Below the pieces are notes generated by a model. That model ran no database searches and was not told the origin of the DNA. It saw only the letters and a program-made list of their open reading frames with translations. Of a DNA stretch of 64,000 nucleotides, positions 56,127 through 64,000 are shown piece by piece. The translations under genes were made by a program, and so were the position numbers. How positions within the stretch are numbered: the stretch's first letter is position 1; each line of letters opens with the position of its first letter. The stretch comes from Skermanella sp. TT6 (GTDB lineage: Bacteria > Pseudomonadota > Alphaproteobacteria > Azospirillales > Azospirillaceae): assembly GCF_016653635.2 (NCBI RefSeq), contig NZ_CP067420.1:3631501-3695500 (forward strand), given 5' to 3'.

Positions 56127-57560
56127 TCAATAGGCCCGGGCGCCGGCGCCCTGCCCGGCCCCGATGTGCCCGGTTCCGATGTGCCCGGTTCCGATGTGCC
56201 CGGTTCCGATGCCCGCCGTCTCCTCCTCCGTCACCAGGACGGATTCGGGGCTGTCGGCTTCCTCGTCGGTCTCGTTGTTCAGGTGGCGGTTCATGCGGTC
56301 CACATCCAGGGCCCCTTCCCAGCGGGCGACCACCACGGTGGCGACGCCGTTGCCGATCAGGTTGGTCAGGGCCCGGGCCTCGGACATGAAGCGGTCCACG
56401 CCCAGGATCAGCGCGATGCTGGCGACCGGGATGGTCCCGACCGAGGCCAGCGTCGCCGCCAGCACGATGAAGCCGCTTCCCGTGACGCCGGCCGCCCCCT
56501 TGGAGGTCAGCAGCAGCACGGCGATGATGCCGATCTCCTGGCTGAGCGTCAGGTCGGTACCGGTCGCCTGGGCCAGGAAGATCGCCGCCATGGTCAGGTA
56601 GATGCAGGTGCCGTCCAGGTTGAACGAATAGCCGGTCGGGATCACCAGGCCGACCACCGACTTCTCGCAGCCCAGCAGCTCCATCTTGGCGATCATGCGC
56701 GGCAGGACCGATTCCGACGAGGAGGTGCCGAGGACGATCAGCAGCTCTTCCTTGATGTACTTGATGAACTTGACGATGCTGAAGCCGGCCAGCCGCGCCA
56801 CCGTGCCCAGCACCAGGAAGATGAACAGCAGGCAGGTGGCGTAGAAGGCCAGCATCAGCTGCCCCAGCGACAGCAGCGAGCCGACGCCGTACTTGCCGAT
56901 GGTGAAGGCCATGGCGCCGAAGGCGCCGATCGGGGCCACCTTCATCACGATGCCGACGATCTTGAAGAAGACGTGGGCCGACTGGTCGATGATGCCCAGC
57001 AGCGGCTTGCCCTTCTCGCCCAGCGCGAACAGCGCGAAGCCGAACAGCAGCGCGAAGAACAGCACCTGGAGTATTTCGCCCTCGGCGAAGGCGCCGACCA
57101 CCGTGCTCGGCACGATGTGCATGATATACTCGATGGTGCCCTGCTCGGCCGCCTTCGAGGTGTAGGCCGCGATCGCCTTGGTGTCGAGCGAGTTGACGTC
57201 GACGTTCATGCCGGCGCCGGGCTGCCACAGGTTGACGACGACCAGGCCGATGATCAGCGCCAGGGTGGTCATCACCTCGAAATAGATCAGCGCCTTCACG
57301 CCGACCCGGCCGACCTTCTTCATATCCTCCATGCTGGCGATGCCGTGGACGACGGTGCAGAAGATGATCGGGGCGATCAGCATCTTGATCAGCTTGATGA
57401 ACAGGTCGCCCAGCCACTTCAGGCTGGCGCCGAACTCGGGATGGAAATACCCGACCAGCACGCCGATCACGATGGCGCACAGCACCTGGAAATAGAGGTG
57501 GTGATAGATCTTCTTGTGGGGGACAGGCGCGGTCACGGCCGCGCTTCCGGTGGCCTGCAT
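56127..57560 (-). CDS. dctA: C4-dicarboxylate transporter DctA
   Basis: It is a proton- or sodium-coupled symporter for succinate, fumarate and malate in the inner membrane. The 477-residue product has the DAACS pattern: [22 protein letters not shown], the re-entrant loop [15 protein letters not shown] (about residues 270-290), [13 protein letters not shown] and [14 protein letters not shown]. Its C-terminal tail is unusual: GHIGT is repeated three times from a 15-bp DNA repeat. The ATG at 57560 is preferred; the frame is open to 57620. A sigma-54-like promoter lies about 100 bp upstream. Confidence 0.93.
   Translation of the reverse strand: MQATGSAAVTAPVPHKKIYHHLYFQVLCAIVIGVLVGYFHPEFGASLKWLGDLFIKLIKMLIAPIIFCTVVHGIASMEDMKKVGRVGVKALIYFEVMTTLALIIGLVVVNLWQPGAGMNVDVNSLDTKAIAAYTSKAAEQGTIEYIMHIVPSTVVGAFAEGEILQVLFFALLFGFALFALGEKGKPLLGIIDQSAHVFFKIVGIVMKVAPIGAFGAMAFTIGKYGVGSLLSLGQLMLAFYATCLLFIFLVLGTVARLAGFSIVKFIKYIKEELLIVLGTSSSESVLPRMIAKMELLGCEKSVVGLVIPTGYSFNLDGTCIYLTMAAIFLAQATGTDLTLSQEIGIIAVLLLTSKGAAGVTGSGFIVLAATLASVGTIPVASIALILGVDRFMSEARALTNLIGNGVATVVVARWEGALDVDRMNRHLNNETDEEADSPESVLVTEEETAGIGTGHIGTGHIGTGHIGAGQGAGARAY
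56161..56205. repeat. Three tandem 15-bp units in the 3' end of dctA
   Basis: The unit CCGATGTGCCCGGTT occurs three times without change at 56161-56205, followed by a 5-base partial copy. It stays in frame and encodes the GHIGT repeats. Copy number could vary between strains without breaking the gene. Confidence 0.85.
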
Positions 57561-57658
57561 GGTGCTTCTCCCTAGACTGAACCGCTTCTGCCGTCGCTTC
57601 CCACCTGGAAAGCCGGGCATTCTCCGTGTCGAGCGGCAGTGCGACTGGAGATCCGTTC

Positions 57659-57674
57659 AGCAGGTTCCATGCCA
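57659..57674 (-). promoter_or_regulatory. Sigma-54-like promoter of dctA
   Basis: On the minus strand TGGCATGGAACCTGCT fits the -24/-12 pattern: GG and GC are spaced by 10 bp and two bases differ from TGGCAC-N5-TTGC. It is about 100 bp upstream of the dctA start. Control by the linked DctD is inferred. Confidence 0.5.
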
Positions 57675-57847
57675 AGAAGCGGACATTCCGGAATACCCGG
57701 CTAAGTGTTTGTCGTTAATGGGATTATGGGGCGGCCGCCCGGTGATCGCGGGGCTGCTTTTCCGGATTTCCGCACGGCGCCGCCCCGGTGTGGCTGGGAT
57801 CCCGGAAAGCGCCGTCCCCTTTTCCGCCCGATTTGAAGCTTGTTAAT

Positions 57848-57866
57848 GCGAACGATTCTCATTATC
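57848..57866. promoter_or_regulatory. Fur-type box upstream of hmuR
   Basis: The 19-mer at 57848-57866 matches 14 of 19 positions of GATAATGATAATCATTATC, ending CTCATTATC. A weaker copy (12 of 19) at 57915-57933 overlaps the predicted start codon. Iron-responsive control by Fur or a relative is inferred. Confidence 0.6.
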
Positions 57867-57912
57867 AATTTCCTGGTCCACCCCCGCCGACTCCAGCCCG
57901 GAGACTTTACAA

Positions 57913-60135
57913 TTGCGACTGATTCCCATTTTCATTAGCATCACGTCGACGGGCCGGGGTGCCCGTCTCAGCCGCACGGTCCTGATGTCCACCAGCATCG
58001 TCGCCCTCGGCGCCGTGGGCGCCCTCGCCCAGGAAGCCGCCCCGGTCCCCGTCACGGCGGCGGAACCGCCGGCATCCGTGCTGCGCCTCGACCCCGTCAC
58101 CGTGACGGCGACCCGAGGCGAGCGGCCGGTGGACGAGGTGCCCGGCACCGTCTCCGTCATCACGGACTCGGAGATCGACCGGCGGCTGGTCTCCGACCCG
58201 CGCGACCTGCTGCGCTACGAGCCGGGCGTGTCGATCGGCAGCGACCCGACGCGCTCGGGCCTGACCAATTACACGATCCGCGGCATCGGCGGGAACCGGG
58301 TGCTGGTCCAGGTGGACGGCGCCCGGCTGCCGGACTTCCCCGCGACCAGCCCGACCTTCAACCGCGACTATGTGGACCTGGACACGGTCAAGCGGGTGGA
58401 GATCGTGCGCGGCCCGGCCTCGTCGCTCTACGGCAGCGACGCGATCGGCGGCGTGGTCGCCTACATCACCAAGGACCCGGCGGATTACCTGACGGAATTC
58501 GGCCGCGACGTCTTCGTCAGCGCCAAGGCCGGCTACGACGGCGCCGACAACAGCCTCGCCACCACGGCCACCGTGGCCGGCCGCGCCGGCAGCCTGGAGG
58601 GAATGCTGGTCGCGACCCGGCGCGACGGGCGGGAGGTCGAGACCAACGGCCGGGCGGAGGCGAACCCCCAGGACTATTTCTCCAACAACCTGCTGGGCAA
58701 GCTGGTCTGGAACGCGGGCGACCACGACACGCTCAAGCTGACCGGCGAGCTGCGGAAGGCCGTGACCTGGACGGACATCCGGTCGGAACGCTCGGCGACG
58801 GTGCTCGACAGCCTGGGGCGCGACACCACCGACCGCTACCGCCTCAGCCTGGACCACGCCCACGACGCACCCATCGGCTTCATCGACGAGGTCGACTGGC
58901 AGCTCTCCTGGCAGCGGGTCGGCCGCAGCGAGGACAGCACCCAGCGCCGCCTGACGGCGGGACAGCCGCGGCTGCGCATCACCGACCAGGAGTTCGAGCA
59001 GGATATCTGGGGCCTCGACGTCCAGCTGCTCAGCCGGGCCGAGATCGCGGGGACGGCCAACACCTTCACCTACGGCATCGACATCGACTATTCCGACACC
59101 TCCCGCCCGCGGGAGCGGACCGAGACCAACCTGGTCACCGGCGCCGTCACCCGCTTCATCGGCGGCGAGCTGTTCCCCAACAAGACCTTCCCCGACAGCA
59201 CGACGCTGCTGGCCGGCGCCTATGTCCAGGACGAGATCGGGATCGGCCGGCTCTCCGTGATCCCGGGCGTCCGGGTGGACCATTACCGGCTCGACCCCGA
59301 CCCGGACCAGGCCTACCGCAACCTCAACCCCGGCGCGCTCCAGGTCGGCACGGTGACCGAGACGGCGGTGTCGCCGAAGCTGGGCGCCACGTACCGCCTG
59401 GACGACCGCTTCACCCTGTTCGGCCAGTATGCCCGGGGATTCCGCAGCCCGCCCTACGACGACGCCAATATCGGCTTCACCAACGCGGCCTTCGGCTACG
59501 TCGTCCTGCCCAACCCCGACCTGGAGCCGGAGACCAGCGACGGCTTCGAGGCCGGCCTGCGCGGCAACCTGGGAACCGCCGCCTTCAGCGTCAGCGGCTT
59601 CTACAACCGCTACCGCGACTTCATCGAGCAGGTCGTGGTCGGGACCAGCGGCGGGCTCCAGCTCTTCCAGGCGAGGAACCTGGAGCGGGTGAAGATCTGG
59701 GGCGCCGAGGCGCACGGCGACTGGGCCGTGGGCGCCGGCTTCACCCTGCTGGGCAGCCTGGGCTACGCCCGGGGCGAGGACGAGGACACCGGCCGCCCGA
59801 TCGACAGCGTCGATCCGCTGAAGCTGGTCGGCGGCATCCGCTACGACCATCCGGCGGATTCCTGGGGCGCCGAGCTGGCGACCACCTACACGGCGCGGAA
59901 GTCGCGGGTCAGCGACGCGGGGTTCTTCCAGCCGCCCTCCTCCACGGTGGTGGACCTGATGGCCTATTGGGACGTGACGCCGAACGTCACGGTGAACGCC
60001 GGGCTCTTCAACCTGACCGACGAGCGCTACTGGAATCCCCAGGACGTCACCGGCCAGAGCCGGACATCCACCAGCATCGAACGCTATGCCCAACCCGGCC
60101 GCACCGTCGCGGTCAATGCCATCGTGAAGTGGTGA
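57913..60135 (+). CDS. hmuR: TonB-dependent haem receptor
   Basis: It imports haem or haemoproteins across the outer membrane using TonB energy. The 740-residue product has a signal peptide, a TonB box region and plug (VTVTATRGERPVDEVPGTV, then YTIRGIGGNRVLVQVDG and VEIVRGPASSLYGSDAIGGV) and a beta-barrel ending in a terminal aromatic strand (VNAIVKW). The signature FRSPPYDDANIGF replaces the usual FRAP-type motif near residue 512. The TTG start at 57913 has GGAG 9 nt upstream and supplies the basic signal n-region; an ATG at 57985 would lose it. Confidence 0.9.
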   Translation: MRLIPIFISITSTGRGARLSRTVLMSTSIVALGAVGALAQEAAPVPVTAAEPPASVLRLDPVTVTATRGERPVDEVPGTVSVITDSEIDRRLVSDPRDLLRYEPGVSIGSDPTRSGLTNYTIRGIGGNRVLVQVDGARLPDFPATSPTFNRDYVDLDTVKRVEIVRGPASSLYGSDAIGGVVAYITKDPADYLTEFGRDVFVSAKAGYDGADNSLATTATVAGRAGSLEGMLVATRRDGREVETNGRAEANPQDYFSNNLLGKLVWNAGDHDTLKLTGELRKAVTWTDIRSERSATVLDSLGRDTTDRYRLSLDHAHDAPIGFIDEVDWQLSWQRVGRSEDSTQRRLTAGQPRLRITDQEFEQDIWGLDVQLLSRAEIAGTANTFTYGIDIDYSDTSRPRERTETNLVTGAVTRFIGGELFPNKTFPDSTTLLAGAYVQDEIGIGRLSVIPGVRVDHYRLDPDPDQAYRNLNPGALQVGTVTETAVSPKLGATYRLDDRFTLFGQYARGFRSPPYDDANIGFTNAAFGYVVLPNPDLEPETSDGFEAGLRGNLGTAAFSVSGFYNRYRDFIEQVVVGTSGGLQLFQARNLERVKIWGAEAHGDWAVGAGFTLLGSLGYARGEDEDTGRPIDSVDPLKLVGGIRYDHPADSWGAELATTYTARKSRVSDAGFFQPPSSTVVDLMAYWDVTPNVTVNAGLFNLTDERYWNPQDVTGQSRTSTSIERYAQPGRTVAVNAIVKW

Positions 60136-60138
60136 GCC

Positions 60139-61239
60139 ATGAGTCCCGACATCCGATCCGACCTGAAAGCCCTGCCCGGCCTGCCCCTGCCCGCCAACGA
60201 CCTGCTGTGGGACTGCTGGCAGGTGCTGCGCAAGGACCGCCCCGGCATCCGCGCCCGCGACGCGGCGCTCGAACTGGAGGTTCCGGAAGCGGCGCTGATC
60301 GCCAGCGGCTGCGGCCGGATCAGCCTGCGCCTGCGCTCCGGCGACTGGGGCACCTTCCTGGAAGGGGTCGGCACGCTCGGCCCGGTCATGGCGCTGACCC
60401 GCAACGAGCATGCTGTGATCGAGAAGACGGGAACCTACCGCAACATCGACTGCGGGCCGGCCATGGGGCTGGTGCTGGACCCGGACATCGACCTGCGCCT
60501 GTTCTTCAACCACTGGCGCCACCTGTTCATGGTCCGGGAGGACAGCCACGGCAACGCTCGCCTCAGCCTTCAGGTGTTCGACGGCACCGGCACCGCGGTC
60601 CACAAGATCTACCTGACCGAGAACAGCGACCGCGAGGCCTTCGACCGGCTCGCGGCCGCCCGGAGGACCGACGACCAGACCACCGCGTTCGACGCCGAGC
60701 CGCCCGCGAGTCCCGCCGCCCCGACCGAGGACGAACGGATCGACTTGGCGGGCTTCCATGCCGGTTGGGACGCGCTGGAGGACACCCATGAGTTCTTCGG
60801 CCTGCTGCGCCGCTTCGGGTTGGGCCGCGTCCAGGCGCTGCGGCTGGCGGGACCGGACCGCGCCCGCCCGGTCGCGGCGTCGGCGCTCTCGACGGTGTTG
60901 CGCTCCGCGGCCGGCAGCGGGCTGCCGATCATGGTGTTCGTGGGCAACCGGGGCTGCATCGGGATCCATACCGGGCCGGTCCACCGGATCAAGGCCATGG
61001 GTCCCTGGCTGAACGTGCTCGATCCCGGCTTCAACCTGCATCTCCGGGAAGACCGCATCGCCACCGCCTGGGTGGTGCGCAAGCCCACGGCCGACGGGAT
61101 CGTCACCTCGCTGGAGCTGTTCGACGCCGCGGGGGAGACCATCGCCTTCCTGTTCGGCCGCCGCAAACCGTCGGAACCCGAGCTGGACGGCTGGCGCGCG
61201 CTGGCCGCCGGCCTCGCCGCGCCGGAGGCGGCGCCATGA
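60139..61239 (+). CDS. hmuS: Haemin-degrading factor HmuS
   Basis: It receives imported haem in the cytosol and degrades or traffics it. The 366-residue product has the two-fold repeated HemS/ChuX architecture: GPVMALTRNEHAVIEKTGTY in the first half and GPVHRIKAMGPWLNVLDPGFNLHLRED in the second. The ATG at 60139 begins 3 bp after the hmuR stop, and its end overlaps hmuT by 4 bp. Confidence 0.9.
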   Translation: MSPDIRSDLKALPGLPLPANDLLWDCWQVLRKDRPGIRARDAALELEVPEAALIASGCGRISLRLRSGDWGTFLEGVGTLGPVMALTRNEHAVIEKTGTYRNIDCGPAMGLVLDPDIDLRLFFNHWRHLFMVREDSHGNARLSLQVFDGTGTAVHKIYLTENSDREAFDRLAAARRTDDQTTAFDAEPPASPAAPTEDERIDLAGFHAGWDALEDTHEFFGLLRRFGLGRVQALRLAGPDRARPVAASALSTVLRSAAGSGLPIMVFVGNRGCIGIHTGPVHRIKAMGPWLNVLDPGFNLHLREDRIATAWVVRKPTADGIVTSLELFDAAGETIAFLFGRRKPSEPELDGWRALAAGLAAPEAAP

Positions 61240-62114
61240 AGGCATGGCCGCCCGTCCTGTTCTCCCTGGTGCTGGCGTCCATCGCCGCCGCGGCCGAACC
61301 GCCCGCGCGGATCGTCTCGGTCGGCGGCGCGGTCACCGAGATCGTCAACGAACTCGGTCTGGGCGACACCCTGGTCGCCGTCGACAGCACCAGCCTCCAC
61401 CCGCCCGCCATGCGGGAGCTGCCGCAGGTCGGCTACATGCGGGCGCTGTCCGCCGAGGGCGTCGCGGCGCTCGGCCCCGATCTGGTGCTGCTGAGCGACA
61501 ATGCCGGCCCGCCGCCGGTGATCGCCCAGATCCGAGGCCTGGGCATTCCCACCCGGATGGTCCCCGACCGGCCGACCGTGGAGGGCGTCGCGGAAAAGGT
61601 CCGCGCGGTCGGATCGTTCCTGGACCGGCAGGAGGAGGCTGAAGCCATGGCTCGTGACATCACCAGGGGAGTGGAGGCGGTCAGCGCCGTCGTCGCGGAG
61701 ATCCCCGACCGCCCGCGCGTCCTGTTCCTGATGGGCCTGGGCCAGGGCGCCCCGACGGCGGCCGGGCAGAACACCGCTGCCGACGCCATGATCCGGCTGG
61801 CGGGAGGGATCAACGCCATGGAGGGATACGAGGGCTACAAGCCCGCGTCGGGCGAAGCGATCCTGGCGGCGGCTCCCGACGTGCTGCTGCTGCCGTCGGA
61901 CGCGGTGGAGGCCGCCGGCGGGCGCGACGCGATCCTGGCGATGCCCCAGTTCGCCGGGACGCCGGCGGCGCGGCACGGCCGGCTGGTCGCGATGGACACC
62001 CTTTACCTGCTGGGCTTCGGCCCCCGCCTTCCCCAGGCCCTGGCCGACCTCGCCCGCGCGCTGCACCCGGACCGGGCCGACGCCTTCCCGACGCCGCCCA
62101 GGGACCGTTCATGA
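61236..62114 (+). CDS. hmuT: Haem ABC transporter substrate-binding protein HmuT
   Basis: It binds haem in the periplasm and delivers it to HmuUV. The 292-residue product has a signal peptide (about residues 1-20) and the class III binding-protein lobes RIVSVGGAVTEIVNELGLGD and LGPDLVLLSDNAGPP. Two tyrosines in the YMRALS and EGYEGYKPASGE regions are candidate haem ligands. It overlaps hmuS and hmuU by 4 bp each. Confidence 0.88.
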   Translation: MKAWPPVLFSLVLASIAAAAEPPARIVSVGGAVTEIVNELGLGDTLVAVDSTSLHPPAMRELPQVGYMRALSAEGVAALGPDLVLLSDNAGPPPVIAQIRGLGIPTRMVPDRPTVEGVAEKVRAVGSFLDRQEEAEAMARDITRGVEAVSAVVAEIPDRPRVLFLMGLGQGAPTAAGQNTAADAMIRLAGGINAMEGYEGYKPASGEAILAAAPDVLLLPSDAVEAAGGRDAILAMPQFAGTPAARHGRLVAMDTLYLLGFGPRLPQALADLARALHPDRADAFPTPPRDRS

Positions 62115-63160
62115 CCTGCCTGACGGCGCGCGACGGCGCGGCCGGGCTCGGCCAATGGGGCGTTCTCGCGCTGCTCGCGGCGCTCGCCTGCGCCGCCGTG
62201 GTGGCGAGCCTCGCGATCGGCGCTTCCGCCCTGTCGCCCGGGACCGTCCTCGCGGCGCTCTTCGGGGGCGACGTCGCGCACCGGGACGCCGCGATCGTGC
62301 TCCAGCTCCGGCTGCCGCGCACGCTGCTGGGGTTCGGCGTCGGGGCGGCGCTGGCGGTCAGCGGTGCCATGATGCAGGGGCTGTTCCGCAATCCTCTCGC
62401 CGATGCGGCGCTGATCGGGATCTCCGGCGGCGCCGCGCTGGCGGCGGTCGCGGTGATCGTGCTGGGCGTTCCCACGGCGGTCGCCGGGCTGGCCGGCCCC
62501 TTCGCCCTGCCCGCCGCGGCCTTCGCCGGCAGCCTCGTCACCATCCTGGCGGTCCAGCGGGTCGCGCGCGGCGACGGCAGGACCGACGTGGCGATCCTGC
62601 TGCTGGCCGGCATCGCGGTCAACGCCATCGCCGCGGCGGGGACCGGCTACCTGGTCTTCGGCAGCGACGACCGGCAGATGCGCGACATCACCTTCTGGAC
62701 CATGGGATCCCTCGGCGGGGCCGCCTGGCCGGTGGTGCTGGCCCTGGCGCCCTTCGCCCTGGGCGCCGTCCTGGCCGCGGGGCGCTGGGCCGGCGTGCTG
62801 GACGCGCTGCTTCTGGGCGAGCGGGAGGCGGCGCTGATGGGCTTCAGGGTGGAACCGGCCAAGACCGGGATCGTGACCGTCTGCGCCGCCGCGGTCGGCG
62901 CCAGCGTCGCGGTCGCCGGTGTGATCGGCTTCGTCGGGCTGGTCGTGCCGCATCTGGTCCGCCTGGTCGTCGGGGCCGGGCACCGGCTGCTGCTGCCGGC
63001 CTCGGCCCTGCTCGGCGGCACCCTGGTCCTGATCGCCGACATCGTCGCGCGCACCGTGGTGGCGCCGGCCGAACTGCCGATCGGCCTGGTCACCGCGCTG
63101 ATCGGCGGCCCGTTCTTCCTGTGGCTGCTGATCCGCCGGCGGCGCGAGGCGCCGTCATGA
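62111..63160 (+). CDS. hmuU: Haem ABC transporter permease HmuU
   Basis: It is the inner-membrane permease of the haem importer. The 349-residue product has about ten helices and the FecCD/BtuC pattern: QLRLPRTLLGFGVGAALAVSG, MMQGLFRNPLADAALIGISGGA, and VVPHLVRLVVGAGHRLLLP. It overlaps hmuT and hmuV by 4 bp. Confidence 0.92.
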   Translation: MTCLTARDGAAGLGQWGVLALLAALACAAVVASLAIGASALSPGTVLAALFGGDVAHRDAAIVLQLRLPRTLLGFGVGAALAVSGAMMQGLFRNPLADAALIGISGGAALAAVAVIVLGVPTAVAGLAGPFALPAAAFAGSLVTILAVQRVARGDGRTDVAILLLAGIAVNAIAAAGTGYLVFGSDDRQMRDITFWTMGSLGGAAWPVVLALAPFALGAVLAAGRWAGVLDALLLGEREAALMGFRVEPAKTGIVTVCAAAVGASVAVAGVIGFVGLVVPHLVRLVVGAGHRLLLPASALLGGTLVLIADIVARTVVAPAELPIGLVTALIGGPFFLWLLIRRRREAPS

Positions 63161-63960
63161 TCCGGGCGACGGAGGCGACCCTGCGGCGCCGCGGCCGGGC
63201 GCTGGTGGACCGGGTCTCCCTGGACCTGCAACCCGGCACGCTGACGGCGGTGCTCGGGCCGAACGGCGCCGGCAAGTCGTCGCTGGTCCGGCTGCTGTCG
63301 GGCGAGACGCCGCCCGACGCCGGCACCGTCACGCTCGACGACCGCCCGCTGGCGGAGTGGGAGCCGGAAATGCTGGCGCGCCGCCGGGCCGTGCTGTCCC
63401 AGTCGGTGACCCTGTCCTTCCCGCTCGGCGCGGCCGAGGTGGCGATGCTGGGACGGGCGCCGCACCGGGCTCGCGCGACCCGGGCCGAGAGCCTGAAGGC
63501 GGTCGAGCGGGCCTTGCTGGCGGCCGACGCGCTGCACCTCTCGGAGCGCTCCTACCCGTCCCTGTCCGGCGGCGAGCAGCAGCGGGTCCAGTTCGCCCGC
63601 GTGCTGGCCCAGCTGGACGACGATGCCGACCCCTCCCCCCGCTACCTCCTCCTGGACGAGCCGACCTCCAGCCTGGACATCCGCCACCAGGCCCAGCTTC
63701 TCGGGCTGGCCCACGGCCTGGCCCGCCGGGGCTGGGCCGTCATGGCGGTGCTGCACGACCCCAACCTCGCCGCCGTCCATGCCGACACCATCGTCCTGAT
63801 GCGCGACGGCCGCGTGCTGACGGCGGGCTCCCCCTGGACTGTCATGACGCCGGACTGCCTGGCCGCCGCCTTCGACCACCCGGTGCTGGTGTCGCGGCGG
63901 ACCGACCTGGACCGGCCCCTGATCGTGCCCGCCGTCCAGGGCGGTACCTGTTCAGGTTGA
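63157..63960 (+). CDS. hmuV: Haem ABC transporter ATPase HmuV
   Basis: It powers haem import. The 267-residue product has Walker A GPNGAGKSS (about residues 34-42), the signature LSGGEQQRVQFAR, Walker B YLLLDEPTSSLD and the switch His in LHDPNLAAVH. It is the last gene of the operon, with overlaps joining it to hmuU. Confidence 0.93.
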   Translation: MIRATEATLRRRGRALVDRVSLDLQPGTLTAVLGPNGAGKSSLVRLLSGETPPDAGTVTLDDRPLAEWEPEMLARRRAVLSQSVTLSFPLGAAEVAMLGRAPHRARATRAESLKAVERALLAADALHLSERSYPSLSGGEQQRVQFARVLAQLDDDADPSPRYLLLDEPTSSLDIRHQAQLLGLAHGLARRGWAVMAVLHDPNLAAVHADTIVLMRDGRVLTAGSPWTVMTPDCLAAAFDHPVLVSRRTDLDRPLIVPAVQGGTCSG

Positions 63961-63981
63961 ATCACTTCGGTGCTCGCAGCC

Positions 63982-64000
63982 GGCCTTTCCACTCGCCGCA
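63982..64000. repeat. Possible beginning of another dispersed repeat at the window edge
   Basis: The last 19 bases (ending CACTCGCCGCA) resemble 47497-47514, which flanks the 24-bp inverted repeat there. Only a fragment is visible, so this is a guess. Confidence 0.35.

Larger units (their letters stand above)
57561..57912. other. Divergent regulatory region between dctA and hmuR
   Basis: This 352-bp gap has a sigma-54-type element near the dctA side and a Fur-type box near the hmuR side (listed separately). I see no gene in it. Confidence 0.6.

Noticed and set aside
57907-61245. Long open frame (over 1,100 codons) on the minus strand opposite hmuR-hmuS
   Set aside because: It is an antisense shadow of high-GC coding DNA: the plus strand encodes clear HmuR and HmuS families, and the antisense protein has no recognisable motif and a skewed Gly/Arg/Val composition.

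Overview
The window is GC-rich DNA from an alphaproteobacterium, most likely a Rhodospirillales/Azospirillaceae-type aerobic or facultative anoxygenic phototroph. This rests on a bacteriochlorophyll a and spirilloxanthin-type photosynthesis gene cluster, a CcrM-type adenine methyltransferase with many GANTC sites at its promoter, a GAAC-N7-GAAC (alphaproteobacterial LexA-type) box, a DUF1491 gene and TGT-N12-ACA (PpsR/CrtJ-type) palindromes. The genus call is inference.

Region 1 (1-22.8 kb) is most of a photosynthesis gene cluster. On the minus strand crtE-crtF-bchC-bchX-bchY (bchY cut by the window edge) form a crtEF-bchCXY superoperon. crtD and crtC diverge from crtE on the plus strand. crtI-crtB, followed by two tiny membrane-protein genes, run on the minus strand. 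A second long minus-strand series is bchG-bchP-bchI-bchD-bchO, a second alpha/beta hydrolase, a trypsin-like peptidase and a 73-residue protein. Between the two blocks lie genes with no obvious photosynthetic role: an MFS transporter and a DUF2231 protein with a sorbosone-dehydrogenase-like lipoprotein. Full PpsR-type palindromes lie upstream of bchC, crtE/crtD and bchG, and a partial one upstream of crtI. crtC has no canonical start codon where its conserved N-terminus begins.

Region 2 (22.8-24.8 kb) is accessory: a dispersed repeat, a secreted protein of unknown function, a decayed ParE-type toxin with a short partner, and an orphan TumA-like regulator.

Region 3 (24.8-53.7 kb) is mostly housekeeping: a PaoABC-like aldehyde oxidoreductase, bcp, a ParA-like ATPase, a Sua5-type tRNA modification enzyme, a GlcD-type oxidase, a membrane protein, an acyl-CoA dehydrogenase and ETF:quinone oxidoreductase, an adenylate cyclase, a beta-lactamase-like hydrolase, uracil-DNA glycosylase, lytic transglycosylases, moaB, a kinase-like protein, a radical SAM protein with a LexA-type box, a glycosyltransferase/GMC-oxidoreductase pair, rnhB and ccrM.

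Region 4 (53.7-64 kb) holds folB, an orphan HigA-like antitoxin, dctD and dctA with a sigma-54-like promoter, and a Fur-type-controlled haem uptake operon hmuRSTUV.

Several families of dispersed inverted repeats sit between genes, and one copy lies where the rest of a toxin gene would be expected. I saw no rRNA, tRNA, CRISPR array, insertion sequence or riboswitch.
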